Shown: positions 21,449-30,878, numbered from the stretch's first letter. The stretch: 64,000 nt of DNA from Paraburkholderia sp. BL23I1N1 (GCF_003610295.1 NZ_RAPV01000001.1:1240001-1304000); one strand, 5' to 3'. Numbers and translations: made by a program. Notes: generated by a model from the letters alone, not told the origin.

Positions 21449-22495
21449 TTACGATAGCGCAATCAGCGTGTCCTGCGCGATCGAAATCCCGACCGGCGTG
21501 CCTCGCGCGAGTTCGACCCGGCCCGCGACGTCGATCAGCAAGGCGTCCGGTGCAGCGCCGCCGATGGTGAGCCGGGTGCGTTCGCCGAGAAATGCCGTGC
21601 TTTCGATATGGCCGCGTAATTGCGCGTTGGCCGGGTCGGCGAGGTAGGCGTCTTCGGGTCGAAAGAAAAATTCGTGCGACGTGCCTGCGTGCGTGGGGTC
21701 TGCGGGCAGGGGGACGGCGCCGCCGGTTGTCGTCAGCAGACCATCGCGCCGCTCGCCCGCCAGGCGGTTGATCGTGCCGACAAATTGCGCGACCGTGCGA
21801 TTCGCCGGACGGTAATAGATGTCGCGCGGCGAACCGATCTGCTCGATGCGCCCGGCGCTCATCACGACGATGCGGTCACCGAGTTCCATCGCTTCGGCCT
21901 GATCGTGCGTGACGTAGACGGTCGTGATGCCCAGCTCGCGCAGCAGCGTATTCATCTCGCTGCGCAAGGTGTCGCGCAAACGCGCGTCGAGCGCGGTGAG
22001 CGGTTCGTCGAGCAGCAGCACGCGGGGTTGCACGGCGAGTGCGCGCGCCAAGGCCACGCGCTGACGCTGGCCGCCCGAGAGCTGATCGATCGGTTTGTCG
22101 GCGTGGGCGGCGAGACGCATCATCGCGAGCAATTCGTCGACGCGCTGCCGTGCGGTTTCGCCCGACACCCGTTTGATCTTCAGCCCGTAGCCGATGTTGC
22201 CGCGCACGGTCAGGTTCGGAAACAGCGCGTAGCTCTGGAACACCATGCCGACCTGGCGTTTTTCGATCGGCAGCGCGGTGACGTCCTCGTCGCCGAACGC
22301 GATGCGGCCGCCGGCGTCGGGTGTTTCGAGGCCCGCGATCATGCGCAGTGTGGTGGTCTTGCCGCAACCGGAGGGCCCAAGCAGGACCAGCGTCTCACCG
22401 GCGCCGATGTGCAGATCGAGTGGCTCGAGCACACGCGTGCCGCGAAACGTTTTCGCGCATTGCGTGAGCGTGATGGGGACGGAGTCGAGTTTCAT
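21449..22495 (-). CDS. ABC transporter ATP-binding protein
   Basis: 348 residues: Walker A GPSGCGKTT, Q-loop FQSYALFP, signature LSGGQRQRVALARAL, Walker B VLLLDEPLTALD and H-loop THDQ, then a C-terminal TOBE-type regulatory region (about 250-348). It belongs to the PotA/FbpC/PhnT group serving polyamine, iron or 2-aminoethylphosphonate importers. Its ATG overlaps the stop of the permease gene before it (ATGA), so the two are translationally coupled. Confidence 0.92.
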   Translation of the reverse strand: MKLDSVPITLTQCAKTFRGTRVLEPLDLHIGAGETLVLLGPSGCGKTTTLRMIAGLETPDAGGRIAFGDEDVTALPIEKRQVGMVFQSYALFPNLTVRGNIGYGLKIKRVSGETARQRVDELLAMMRLAAHADKPIDQLSGGQRQRVALARALAVQPRVLLLDEPLTALDARLRDTLRSEMNTLLRELGITTVYVTHDQAEAMELGDRIVVMSAGRIEQIGSPRDIYYRPANRTVAQFVGTINRLAGERRDGLLTTTGGAVPLPADPTHAGTSHEFFFRPEDAYLADPANAQLRGHIESTAFLGERTRLTIGGAAPDALLIDVAGRVELARGTPVGISIAQDTLIALS

Positions 22496-23442
22496 GGCGT
22501 GGACGTCGGTATAGGCTTCGAACGGGAGGCAGCAATGCGTTTTTTCGCCGCGCTGCGCTGGCCGGTCGCATCGACGCCGAGCCATTGCATCGCGACGAGC
22601 AGCGGCATCGTCATGATGAAAAACAGAATCGTGTAGGCGCTGCCGATTTCGATGCGTAACGACGCGTAAGTATCGGCGAGACCGACCGGCAGCGTCTTGG
22701 TGTCGGGCGTGTGCAACATCCACGTCAGATTGAATTCGCCGATCGAAAGCGTCAGCACCGCCAGCGCGCCGGCGACGATTCCCGGCCGCGCATTCGGCAG
22801 CACGATCGTCATGAAGCGTTGAAAGAAGCTCGCGCCGAGGCTCGCCGCGCCTTCTTCGAGCGTGCGCAGATCGCTACTCGCGCACACGGCAGCCACTGCG
22901 CGCACCATGAACGGCAGCGTGAACACCACATGCCCGACGACGATAAACGCCACGCTCATGCGAAACATCGTGAAGCCGCCGTAGACCACCAGCAGCGCAA
23001 GCGCGGAAGCGAGGCCGGGCAGGGCGATCGGCAGCACCAGAAACTCTTCGATGATGCGCGAGAGGCGCGTCTTGCTGCGCGCAAGCACGTAGCCCGCGGG
23101 CACGCCGGTCAGGAGCGTAATCACCAAGGTCGCCGCGGCTACCTCGAGCGAGAGAAACACGGAGTCGTGATACTGCGTCCACACTTCGCCGAGCCAGCGC
23201 AGCGTGAGTCCGCTCGATACGCCCTTGAAATAGTTCACAGTGAGCCCGGCCATGATCGACATCACGACCGGCACGATCAGAAACGCGCACAACAGCAGCG
23301 TAACGAACCACTGACCGGCTGCCAGCCATGTACGTGACGTGGGTAGCCTGAGCCGCCGCGCGCGCGGGTTAGCCGCCGGCTGAAGGGAAGCGCTGGTGGA
23401 ATTCATTGAAGTCTTGTCATCGGATTGGGACACGCTGCTCAT
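22492..23442 (-). CDS. ABC transporter permease (second subunit)
   Basis: 316 residues. A polar N-terminal tail (about 35 residues) is followed by six membrane segments and the EAA loop EEGAASLGASFFQRFMTIVLPNARPG, which docks with the ATPase. The group is PotC/PhnV-like. The start MSSVSQSDDK at 23442 overlaps the stop of the upstream permease gene by the ATGA arrangement; an alternative in-frame ATG (MNSTSASL) lies 12 codons in. Confidence 0.9.
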   Translation of the reverse strand: MSSVSQSDDKTSMNSTSASLQPAANPRARRLRLPTSRTWLAAGQWFVTLLLCAFLIVPVVMSIMAGLTVNYFKGVSSGLTLRWLGEVWTQYHDSVFLSLEVAAATLVITLLTGVPAGYVLARSKTRLSRIIEEFLVLPIALPGLASALALLVVYGGFTMFRMSVAFIVVGHVVFTLPFMVRAVAAVCASSDLRTLEEGAASLGASFFQRFMTIVLPNARPGIVAGALAVLTLSIGEFNLTWMLHTPDTKTLPVGLADTYASLRIEIGSAYTILFFIMTMPLLVAMQWLGVDATGQRSAAKKRIAASRSKPIPTSTP

Positions 23443-24263
23443 GCGCTCGCCGCGACAGCCGAGCCGCTCACGCTGCGAGCGAACGCCAGCACGGCCCATG
23501 TGACGATACCCAGCACGATGGACAGGCCGGCGGCGGTCACCATGTTCGCGTTCAGCGTGAATTCGGTATAGATGGTCATCGGCAATACGTCGAGGTCGGT
23601 GGCCAGTGTGAAGGCAGTGCCGAAGGCGCCCATCGCGGTCGCGAAACAGATCGCGCCCGCCGCGATCAGACCCGGCGACAACGCGGGCAGCACGATGTCG
23701 CGCGTGATACGCCACGGCGATGCGCCAAGCGAACGCGCGGCTTCTTCGAGCGAGGCATCGAGCTTGGTCGCCGACGCCATCACGGTGACGATCACGCGGG
23801 GAATCGAGAAGTACAGGTAGCCGAGGAAGAGGCCGCTCATCGAGTAAGCGAACACCCAGCGGTCGCCGGTGAGTTTCAACGACAAGGCACCGATCAAACC
23901 CTGGCGTCCTGCCAGCATGATCACCATGAAGCCGACCACGACACCTGGGAATGCCAACGGAAATGTCAGCAACGCGAGCAGCGTGCGCTTGAGCGCAAAC
24001 TCACGGCGCGCCAGCAGCAAGCCGGCGATCACCGAGAGCACCAGGGTTGCCGCCGTGACCGCCGCGGACAATACGACGGTCGCGCCGAGGCTCGACATGT
24101 AGCGCGGATTCGTCAGCATCGCGCGATAGGTCGAGAACGCGTGACCGTCGCCGCTGATTTGCGCGAGCGTGCCCATCGGCAGCAGCCAGAATGCGATGAA
24201 AACCGCCAGCGCCGGCGCGATCAATGCGATGCGCCAGCGCAGCGGGAACGTGACGTCGTTCAA
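23439..24263 (-). CDS. ABC transporter permease (first subunit)
   Basis: About 274 residues, six membrane segments, EAA loop EEAARSLGASPWRITRDIVLPALSPG; PotB/PhnU-like. The most economical start is a TTG at 24263 that overlaps the stop codon of the binding-protein gene (TTGA) and gives LNDVTFPLRWRIALIAPALAVF at the N-terminus. The longer open frame upstream would overlap the binding-protein gene by 55 codons and is unlikely. Confidence 0.88.
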   Translation of the reverse strand: MNDVTFPLRWRIALIAPALAVFIAFWLLPMGTLAQISGDGHAFSTYRAMLTNPRYMSSLGATVVLSAAVTAATLVLSVIAGLLLARREFALKRTLLALLTFPLAFPGVVVGFMVIMLAGRQGLIGALSLKLTGDRWVFAYSMSGLFLGYLYFSIPRVIVTVMASATKLDASLEEAARSLGASPWRITRDIVLPALSPGLIAAGAICFATAMGAFGTAFTLATDLDVLPMTIYTEFTLNANMVTAAGLSIVLGIVTWAVLAFARSVSGSAVAASA

Positions 24264-25339
24264 TGCATCACCTGGAGATAGCGCTCGCCGAAGCTCGACT
24301 GTTTCTCGGCCATCTTGCCGAAGTCGACCGGTTTGGCACGGGCATAGTCGCTTGCAGGCAGGAATTTCGCGGCGGTTTCCGGGCTCATTGCATTCGCGCG
24401 TACCGGACGCAAATAAGCGTCGGCCCACAATTTCTGGCCTTCGTCCGACAGCACGAAATCGAGCACCTTCTTGCCGTTCGCTTCATGCGGCGCGCCCTTT
24501 ACGAGACTCATCACGTACGGCACCGAGATCGTGCCTTCCTTCGGAATCACGAATTCGACGTTGGCGTGATCCTTGTACTTCGCGCGGTAGGCGTCGAAGT
24601 CGTAGTCGAGCAGGATCGGGATCTCGCCGGACATCACGCGCGCGTAGGCGGTCTGCTTCGGCACGATCGGCGCATTGGCCTTCAGCTTGCGGAACCAGTC
24701 GAGGCCCGGCTCGAAGTTATCGAGCGTGCCGCCGAGCGCTTGATTGACCGCGACCGCGCCCGCATAGCCGACAAACGCGCTGGACGGATCGAGGTAGCCA
24801 ATCATGCCTTTGTACTCAGGCTTCAGGAGGTCGGCCCACGAACGCGGGACCGGCTTGCCTTCGAGCGCGTCCTTGTTGACGAAAAAGCCCAGCGTGCCCG
24901 AGTGGATCGTGAACCAGTAGCCTTGCGGGTCCTTCATGTTGGCCGGAATGTCGTCCCAGTGCGCGGGCTTGTATGGTTGGATCACGCCTTTGTCTTTTGC
25001 CTGGAACGCCGACGACACGCCCAGATACACCACGTCCGCGACCGGGCTCTTCTGCTCGGCCATCAGTTGCGCAATCGATTGGCCGGAGTTCTTGTTGTCG
25101 AACGGCACGCGAATGCCGGTCTTTTGCTGGATCGCCTTGATCTGGCTTGCCCAGTCAGCCCATTCGGGCGGGCAGTTGTAGCAGATCGCGGTTTCGTCGG
25201 CATGGGCCGCTTGCGGCGCGAGGGCGGCGAGCGCGGCGGTGACGATCATGCCTGCCGAGAGCGCGGCGGCCGCTGCGCGGGCGAGGCGGCGCCAGAGCGG
25301 TTTAATCGAAGAAGCAAGGCGTGTTGAAGAGCGGATCAC
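24260..25339 (-). CDS. ABC transporter periplasmic substrate-binding protein
   Basis: 359 residues with a signal peptide ending near AAHA|DETAICYNCPPEWADW. The fold is the type 2 periplasmic binding group (SBP_bac_8-like) used for polyamines, Fe(III) and aminoethylphosphonate; ISVPYVMSLVKGAPHEANGKKVLDFVLSDEGQKLWA is typical of this group. A GTG start at 25339 is chosen because AGGAG stands 7 bp upstream. It is the first gene of an operon with two permeases, an ATPase and a GpdQ-like phosphodiesterase; a phosphonate- or phosphodiester-type ligand is the best inference. Confidence 0.9.
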   Translation of the reverse strand: MIRSSTRLASSIKPLWRRLARAAAAALSAGMIVTAALAALAPQAAHADETAICYNCPPEWADWASQIKAIQQKTGIRVPFDNKNSGQSIAQLMAEQKSPVADVVYLGVSSAFQAKDKGVIQPYKPAHWDDIPANMKDPQGYWFTIHSGTLGFFVNKDALEGKPVPRSWADLLKPEYKGMIGYLDPSSAFVGYAGAVAVNQALGGTLDNFEPGLDWFRKLKANAPIVPKQTAYARVMSGEIPILLDYDFDAYRAKYKDHANVEFVIPKEGTISVPYVMSLVKGAPHEANGKKVLDFVLSDEGQKLWADAYLRPVRANAMSPETAAKFLPASDYARAKPVDFGKMAEKQSSFGERYLQVMH

Positions 25340-25405
25340 TGCGGGTCTCCTGGAGAGGAAGAGAGCGGGTGGTTCGGAGTTCGAAGTAGAGGACGACACA
25401 ACGCT

Positions 25406-26476
25406 TTATGCAAAAGGTTTTTCGGCCGACGTCGAAGCATGCGCTGGCGGATTGTCGGTGCGGTTCGAAATCGCCGCGATGGTGGCGCCTTCGCGCAAGC
25501 TGTGCGGCAAGGTCAGCGTGGGCGACGTTTCCCCGAGTGTTTCGTACGTGCCGGTGACGCGGGCCAGCAAACGCCGCCAGGCGGCGCAGCCGATTTCCCG
25601 ATTCGGCGCGCAGACGCTTGCCAACGGCGGCGACAGCAATTCGCCCATCGCGAGCCCGTCGAAGCCGAGAATAGACATGTCGCGCGGAATCTGCAGACGC
25701 GCACGGCGCAGGCCGCGCATCACGACCATGGCGAGCAGATCGTTGCTGCAGAAGAGGGCGGTGGGGCGATTCGGGCCGCTGGTCAGATGAGCGAGCACGG
25801 ACGGCGACAGTTCGTCGGCGTTGAAATCGACTTCGAGCGCGGGCACGGGGGTGAGGCCGGCCTGCTGCATCGCCTGCGCGTAGCCGAGATGCCGTTGACG
25901 GGCACGGTCCGAGGCGGCGAGCGTGCCGGCGAGCATCAGGATGCGACGATGGCCGTGGGCGATCAGCATGCGCACGCCATCGAACGCGGCGAGGCGGTTG
26001 TCGACCGAGACCGACGGACGCCGCACGGTGTCGTTGTGCATCAGCACGTAGAGCAGGCCGGCGCGGTCGAGCTCGTCGAGCAACGGATGCGTATCGGCAT
26101 CGGCGACGGTCAGGATCAGGCCTTCCACCCGATGTTCGCGCAGCGTTTCAATGGCGTGGCGTTCGCGGTCGGCATCGTACTGGGTGGTCATCAGCATGAG
26201 CCGGTAGCCTTCTGCCGCGGCGAGCTCGTCGATGCCTTGCAAGCATTCGGCGAAAACAGGGTTGGCGATCGTCGGCAGGATCACGCCGATCAGGCGCGTG
26301 CGCTCGCCGCGCAACTGCCGGCCCAGCGGGCTGGGGCGGAAATTGAAGGCGTCGATGGATTGACGCACTTTGTCGAGCGTGACCGGGTTCACGGTGTGCG
26401 GCGCGTTGATCGCGCGCGAGACAGTGGCGATGGAGAAGCCCGCGTGGGCGGCGACATCTTTGATCGTTGGGATCAT
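25406..26476 (-). CDS. LacI-family transcriptional regulator
   Basis: 356 residues: an N-terminal LacI helix-turn-helix (TIKDVAAHAGFSIATVSRAIN, about 3-23), then a periplasmic-binding-like sensor domain (LIGVILPTIANPVFAECLQGIDELAAAEG...SILGFDGLAMGELLSPPLASV). The start at 26476 puts the helix-turn-helix at the very N-terminus as in the family; a longer frame upstream runs antisense through the tRNA gene and is spurious. It lies directly upstream of, and is co-oriented with, the ABC importer operon, which it probably controls together with itself through the AAACGTTT site in front of it. Confidence 0.92.
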   Translation of the reverse strand: MIPTIKDVAAHAGFSIATVSRAINAPHTVNPVTLDKVRQSIDAFNFRPSPLGRQLRGERTRLIGVILPTIANPVFAECLQGIDELAAAEGYRLMLMTTQYDADRERHAIETLREHRVEGLILTVADADTHPLLDELDRAGLLYVLMHNDTVRRPSVSVDNRLAAFDGVRMLIAHGHRRILMLAGTLAASDRARQRHLGYAQAMQQAGLTPVPALEVDFNADELSPSVLAHLTSGPNRPTALFCSNDLLAMVVMRGLRRARLQIPRDMSILGFDGLAMGELLSPPLASVCAPNREIGCAAWRRLLARVTGTYETLGETSPTLTLPHSLREGATIAAISNRTDNPPAHASTSAEKPFA

Positions 26477-26491
26477 GGTTTCCGCTCGAGA

Positions 26492-26504
26492 TGTAAACGT
26501 TTTC
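26492..26504. promoter_or_regulatory. LacI-type operator candidate upstream of the regulator
   Basis: TGTAAACGTTTTC contains the CG-centred palindrome AAACGTTT, typical of LacI/GalR operators, about 16 bp upstream of the regulator start codon; autoregulation is likely. Confidence 0.55.
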
Positions 26505-26603
26505 GTGAGCGGATTATCAGGAACGTTTGTGACTTGCGGATGACTCCAATTTTTGGCTTTGCAGGACGGGGGTGGGGGTGGGCCGCGGCTGGATTGCGCC
26601 GGT

Positions 26604-26632
26604 TTGGTGCGCTCGCCGGGCAGTGGTAGAAT
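26604..26632 (+). promoter_or_regulatory. Promoter of tRNA-Leu
   Basis: TTGGTG (26604-26609) and TAGAAT (26627-26632) with a 17-bp spacer, ending 26 bp before the tRNA. Confidence 0.55.
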
Positions 26633-26658
26633 TCGCGTCCACGTGCGGTTCAGCCCCT

Positions 26659-26743
26659 GCCGGGGTGATGAAATTGGTAAACATAGCGGACTTAAAATCC
26701 GCCGCTTCACGGCTTGCCGGTTCGAGTCCGGTCCCCGGCACCA
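26659..26743 (+). tRNA. tRNA-Leu (UAA anticodon)
   Basis: The acceptor strands GCCGGGG and CCCCGGC pair, and the anticodon stem GCGGA/TCCGC encloses loop CTTAAAA, giving anticodon TAA. A class II variable arm follows, then the T-arm GCCGG TTCGAGT CCGGT. The discriminator A and an encoded CCA (26741-26743) are present. No integrase or attachment-site duplication was noticed next to it. Confidence 0.97.
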
Positions 26744-26908
26744 AGAAGCCTTCCGACAAATTCCCGTGAAATCCACAAAATGGCCGTCATAGAGGGATTT
26801 TCGGGTTTTTTGTTGCCTTGTGTTCCCGGGTTGTCGATGTGCAGCCGATAGTTACCAAGTCTCTTCACGCGCAACGTTCAAGCTGCGCGAGAGGGGCCGC
26901 ACGCCGGG

Positions 26909-27472
26909 TCACGGTGTGTATTTGGTGATTTTTGTCCTTGCACACCCAGGCCTGCCATCAATCCTTGCTGACCGTAGATGAACGCATAGACGTCGGATTT
27001 CAACGTGGTGGTGGTCATCGATTTACCCATCCCCGCGTCCACGACCACGACGCTCGGGCCGACGCCGACCGACCATCCGTCGCTCGTGTTGAGGTAGTTG
27101 ATGGCTGAATCGCTCATCAGAAACACGGCTTCAGAAAAGGTTTGTCCGCCAGCCTGCAATCCCCAGGAGACAGCTCGGGCGGTGTAGTAGCCCATGACTG
27201 TTCCATCGGGGGCGAACATCACCCCCCTTGCCGCGTTGCGCGCCGGCAATGAATCCCACTTTCAGAATATCGGGGAATACCAGAACCGCTTTGGCCAGTT
27301 GCTGAAGTTGCTGTGTCCGTGGCGCATCGCTGACAAGTTGTTGTAGTGCGGCGCGTGCCTTTGCTTCGAGTTCCGGGTCGGTTCCCGGCGCCGATCCTGT
27401 CTGCTGTGTCGAACATGAGACCGCCACAAGCAGAAGCGGCACTGCGAGGATAAGCCGAAGGTACTTGAACAT
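26909..27472 (-). pseudogene. SYLF/Ysc84-domain lipoprotein, with two compensating frameshifts
   Basis: The first frame gives a lipoprotein signal with lipobox VAVSC (Cys20) and the SYLF start (AKARAALQQLVSDAPRTQQLQQLAKAVLVFPDILKVGFIAGAQRGKG). It then runs out of frame at a run of six C (27222-27227; five expected). The second frame carries the rest: GVMFAPDGTVMGYYTARAVSWGLQAGGQ through DVYAFIYGQQGLMAGLGVQGQK. A missing base in the T run at 26929-26933 hides the expected end ITKYTP and stop at 26909-26911. Corrected, it is a normal ~187-residue SYLF lipoprotein. The family binds phosphoinositides/lipids in eukaryotes; bacterial role unclear. Confidence 0.85.
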
Positions 27473-27815
27473 GTTCGTGCTCCATTCAGGGAAATGACGT
27501 CACGGTGTGAACGTGGTTCGCGCGCCGGATTGTTCACGGCGTGAAAAGACTGTGATCGTGCGGTCGGTACCGGTCGCAGGACGCGTCGATTGAAATAGAT
27601 AGTGGTGTTGACGACCCGTAAAGACAATTGGACCTTGGTCCAATATCGCGCCGTGCTGTCCGTGCGTGCCGTCCGTGTATGTCACGGCGAAGACTTACTG
27701 CGACGTTCCTGGGGGCGTTCTCAGCAACGTGCAACGGTGCGGCATGCCACCGCCGCAATCTCGTCGCGGCACCTGGTTTGCCACAGGCCATGCGCGCTTC
27801 TGGCGGGCGTCGTTG
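27473..27815. other. Intergenic region with an 18-bp perfect palindrome
   Basis: No gene supported. 27627-27644 reads ATTGGACC-TT-GGTCCAAT, a perfect inverted repeat that could be an operator for the leftward SYLF gene. Otherwise nothing recognised. Confidence 0.4.
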
Positions 27816-29579
27816 CTAGCGGCGGAAACCTCCGCCTCCACCGCCTCCACCACCTCCAAATCCTCCACCCCGCGCACCCATGCCGCCGCCTGCGGCGCGA
27901 CCGGCGCCTGCGGATTGGGCGTAGCGTTGGGTCTGTGCGGCGCCTCGCTGCCGGTTCTGCATCTCCTGATTAAGATCGGCGGAGGAGGGTTGCGCACTGG
28001 CCCGGTTGATTCCACCGGCGGACCTTTGAGGTTGAGCGGTGGGCGTCGCCGGAGAACGCGCTTGCTGGTTGGCCTGGGTGGTCTGCTGCGGCGTCCGCAC
28101 GTTATTGGGCTGGCCCGCAGCGGCACGCGGCTGCTGATTGTTCGGGGTATTTTTCGCCGCGGTTGCCGCGTTGGTGGATTGCGTGTTGGTTGCGCGATTC
28201 GGCTGGGCGTTCTGCTGAAGGGCGGGCGCGTTCGCCGTGCCTGCCGTTTGCCGTGTTTGCGTGCCTGCAGGTTTTTGCGCAGTTGCCTGGGACACCGATT
28301 GAGAAGTCGGCTTGTTCACCGTGGACCAGGAGCCGTTGTCGTACTTCTGCCAACTGCCGCTGGTGTTCTTGTAGACGTTCCCGTCCCGTCCTGCATACAG
28401 ATCGCCGTTAGCGGTCTTACCCGCGACCGCGCGGCCGTTCGCCGTGCTGCCGGCGACGGCGTTGCCGCCTGCGGAATTCTGATAACGCGCAACCGTGCCA
28501 TTCGCGGTGGTGGTGTGTTGCGCCGCGGCCCATTGATTGCCCTTCGTCACGATCGAGCTACCCCATTGGCCGTAGGCGTTCGATCCCTGATGGGTTGCCG
28601 CGTAGGCGCCGGTGTAGGGGTTATAGGCCTGGGCGACGCTCGCGCTGCCGTATCGTCCCGAGGCCGTCGCGCCGCGTGCGTAGGTGCCCGTATAAGGATT
28701 GTACGAAGCGCCCCATCTTGCGCTGCCAGCGGGACCATAGACGCCACCACGTACGCCGCTTGCACCCGTATAGGGGTTATAAGCCGGATACCCGTAAGGC
28801 GCGGGACGCGGATAGTAGACCGGATACGGCCCGTAGCCGATGCGTACATAAGGCGGATAGTAATAACCGTTGCCTTGCGCCACGATCGCACCGATCGCGG
28901 CGCCGGCGATGAACATGCCGAGATATCCGGCGGTATAGCTCGCCTGAACCGTGCCGCCCGGCACGACCTGCTGGGTCACGTAAGTCACGTTATAGACAGG
29001 CGACGCCGGCGGGATCGTATAAATCACTTGCGGCACAGAAGTACTGGTCGTCCACGGTCCGCTGGGCGATGGCGAGTCGAACCATACGCCGCGTGAACAC
29101 AGGTAATAGTGATTCTGGACCTTGATGATCTTGTCGGGCGTGTTGGTCGCATAGGCGAGCGGCGTGCCTTCAATCGGTGCGAATTGCGGCTCGCCGCTGT
29201 AGGCGACTTTGATCTCCGCCGCCGCTGCGACAGGGTTCACCTCGACGGTCGTTGGAATCTGTGCGAGCAGTACCGCGTCGTTCGCCTCGGGGGTGCCCGG
29301 TACCGAAGCGAGCACGCGCGAAGCGGGGCTATCCCGGGGAATTTTGGCGAAATCGGCGGGCAGCTTGTCGGTCGCGTAAGTCCATGGACCGCTGGGCGCG
29401 GACGCTGAGAACCAGCGGCCGGCGGTCAGATAGTAATGAGTCTTTGTCGGCGTATAGACGAATACGTCGCTGTCCGTGTTCTTCGCGAATACCAGCGCGG
29501 TTCCAGGGATCGTGCTGTAGACCGGTTGACCGTCGAAGCTGATCAGATCAGCGGGCGTGCCGCTATAGAACACCCTCAT
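27816..29579 (-). pseudogene. Carbohydrate-binding family V/XII-like protein, 5'-truncated
   Basis: The recognisable protein begins around 29579 (MRVFYSGTPADLISFDGQPVY) and has repeats of the form 'LVFAKNTDSDVFVY...YYLTAGRWFSASAPSGPWTYATDKLP' and 'YATNTPDKIIKVQNHYYLCSRGVWFDSPSPSGPWTTSTSVP'. A Tyr/Pro/Gly-rich region with repeated YNPYTG units follows, then a Gln/Asn/Ala-rich stretch and a poly-Gly end. Homologues I know of are longer at the N-terminus, with more repeats and a signal peptide. Here the open frame upstream of 29579 is antisense to an ABC gene. The gene is therefore cut at the 5' end by a rearrangement and has no signal peptide. Function unknown. Confidence 0.65.
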
Positions 29580-29582
29580 CTG

Positions 29583-30281
29583 AAAGAGTCCGCGTTGCCC
29601 GCCACCGAGCATGGCGGCATCAACCTGCATTACGTCGACGAGAGTCAACTCGCCACGCACAACCTCACGCTTGCATTGCCCAACGGCGAGACACTTGCGA
29701 GCGTGCGCGACATTGTCGTCGAGCCCGGTTCGCGATGGCTCGTGCGCGGGCCGTCGGGCGCGGGCAAAAGCACACTGCTGCGCGCGCTGGCGGGTCTGTG
29801 GCCGTTCGGAAACGGCTCGATCGACGCACCTGTGAGCGCGCGCATGATGTTCGTTCCGCAGCAGAGCTACCTGCCGGTGGGCACCCTGAAGGCGGGGCTC
29901 ACTTACCCCGCAGCGGCCGCCGGCTTCAGCGACGAGGAATGTTGCGAGGCGCTGCGTCTGTGCCGGCTTGAAGGCTACATTGACCGATTGAACGAGTCCC
30001 ACCCGTGGTGGCGCGTTCTTTCTCCCGGTGAGCAACAGCGGCTAGCGGCTGCACGCGTGCTGATGCACAAGTCTGACTACGTGTTCCTCGACGAAGCAAC
30101 GAGTGCGCTCGACACGGAAAACGAAGCGCATCTATATCGCCTGTTGACCGAACGACTGCCGGAAGCGGCGATTGTCAGTGTCACGCACCGCAAGTCGCTT
30201 GCCGGATTCCACCAGGAGACCCTTGATATCGCAAGTACTCGCGAGAACACAGTGGCATATTCGCGGCCACCGTCTTCATGA
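29583..30281 (+). pseudogene. C-terminal ATPase half of a YddA/SbmA-type ABC transporter, 5'-truncated
   Basis: About 232 codons encode only the nucleotide-binding domain: Walker A GPSGAGKST, FVPQQSYLPVGTL, signature LSPGEQQRLAAARVL, Walker B YVFLDEATSALD and the H-loop SVTHR. Family members (ABC_membrane_2 plus ABC_tran, peptide or B12 transport type) are about 580 residues with an N-terminal membrane domain. That domain is absent here, and there is no start codon with a ribosome site at the left edge. The fragment abuts, head to head, the truncated gene at 27816-29579. Confidence 0.75.
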
Positions 30282-30440
30282 CCGTTTGACAGCAGGGGTG
30301 GCGCTGCAAGCTTTTCGCTTCCATCGATACCTGAATTCAAATACCCCGGCAGTCCTAATCGCTACATCCGTCGCGCCAGCGTTTCGGACGGGATTCGCCG
30401 AATCGTTTCTTGTATTCGATCGAAAATCGCCCCGCGCGAC

Positions 30441-30878
30441 TCAGTCGCCGACGAATTTGCGAAGCAGGCGGCGCAACTCCTCGAACTCGGCCTTGGTGAA
30501 TTTCTTCAATCGGGCGTTCAGCACTTGCGGCGCGATTTCCGGAATCTGGGCCGCAATTTCTTCGCCCTTCGCCGTCAGCGTCAGATTGACCACGCGACGA
30601 TCGTCGCCGCTGCGCGAGCGTTCCAGCAAACCGCTGGTTTCCAGCTTGTCCAGCATGCGTGTCATCAGGCCCGTGTCGATTCCGAGCAGCTTCGACAGTT
30701 CGAACGGTGTGGACGCCACGCCGCGTCGCATTGAAAGCAGGATGCCCATCTGCTGGCTGGTGATGCCGAGGTCCTTGAGCGCCGCGTCCATTTCCCCGGT
30801 GATCAGGTTGCGCGCCTTGGTCAGCGTGAAACCGACGCTTTGCGTGAGCGTGAAATTTTTGGACGTGTAGTGGTCCAT
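30441..30878 (-). CDS. MarR-family transcriptional regulator
   Basis: 145 residues with the MarR winged-helix: ITSQQMGILLSMRRGVASTPFELSKLLGIDTGLMTRMLDKLETSGLLERSRSGDDRRVVNLTLTAKG, where the DDRR wing is diagnostic. Such proteins repress efflux or stress genes until a phenolic ligand binds. The region upstream (about 30910-30935) contains the interrupted repeat TGATATGTCAGATATTGG, a possible autoregulatory site. Neighbouring efflux genes, often paired with this type (EmrAB-like), are absent; the adjacent ABC fragment may be a remnant of a target. Confidence 0.9.
   Translation of the reverse strand: MDHYTSKNFTLTQSVGFTLTKARNLITGEMDAALKDLGITSQQMGILLSMRRGVASTPFELSKLLGIDTGLMTRMLDKLETSGLLERSRSGDDRRVVNLTLTAKGEEIAAQIPEIAPQVLNARLKKFTKAEFEELRRLLRKFVGD

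Noticed and set aside
26659..26760. tRNA-Leu as an integration site of a genomic island
   Set aside because: No integrase gene or repeated tRNA 3' end was found near it.
26477..26776. N-terminal extension of the LacI-type frame
   Set aside because: It is the antisense translation of the tRNA-Leu gene; the true start places the helix-turn-helix at the N-terminus.
29583..30035. First ~150 codons of the 739-codon leftward open frame
   Set aside because: They are antisense to a clear ABC ATPase with all motifs, so they are not a natural N-terminus.
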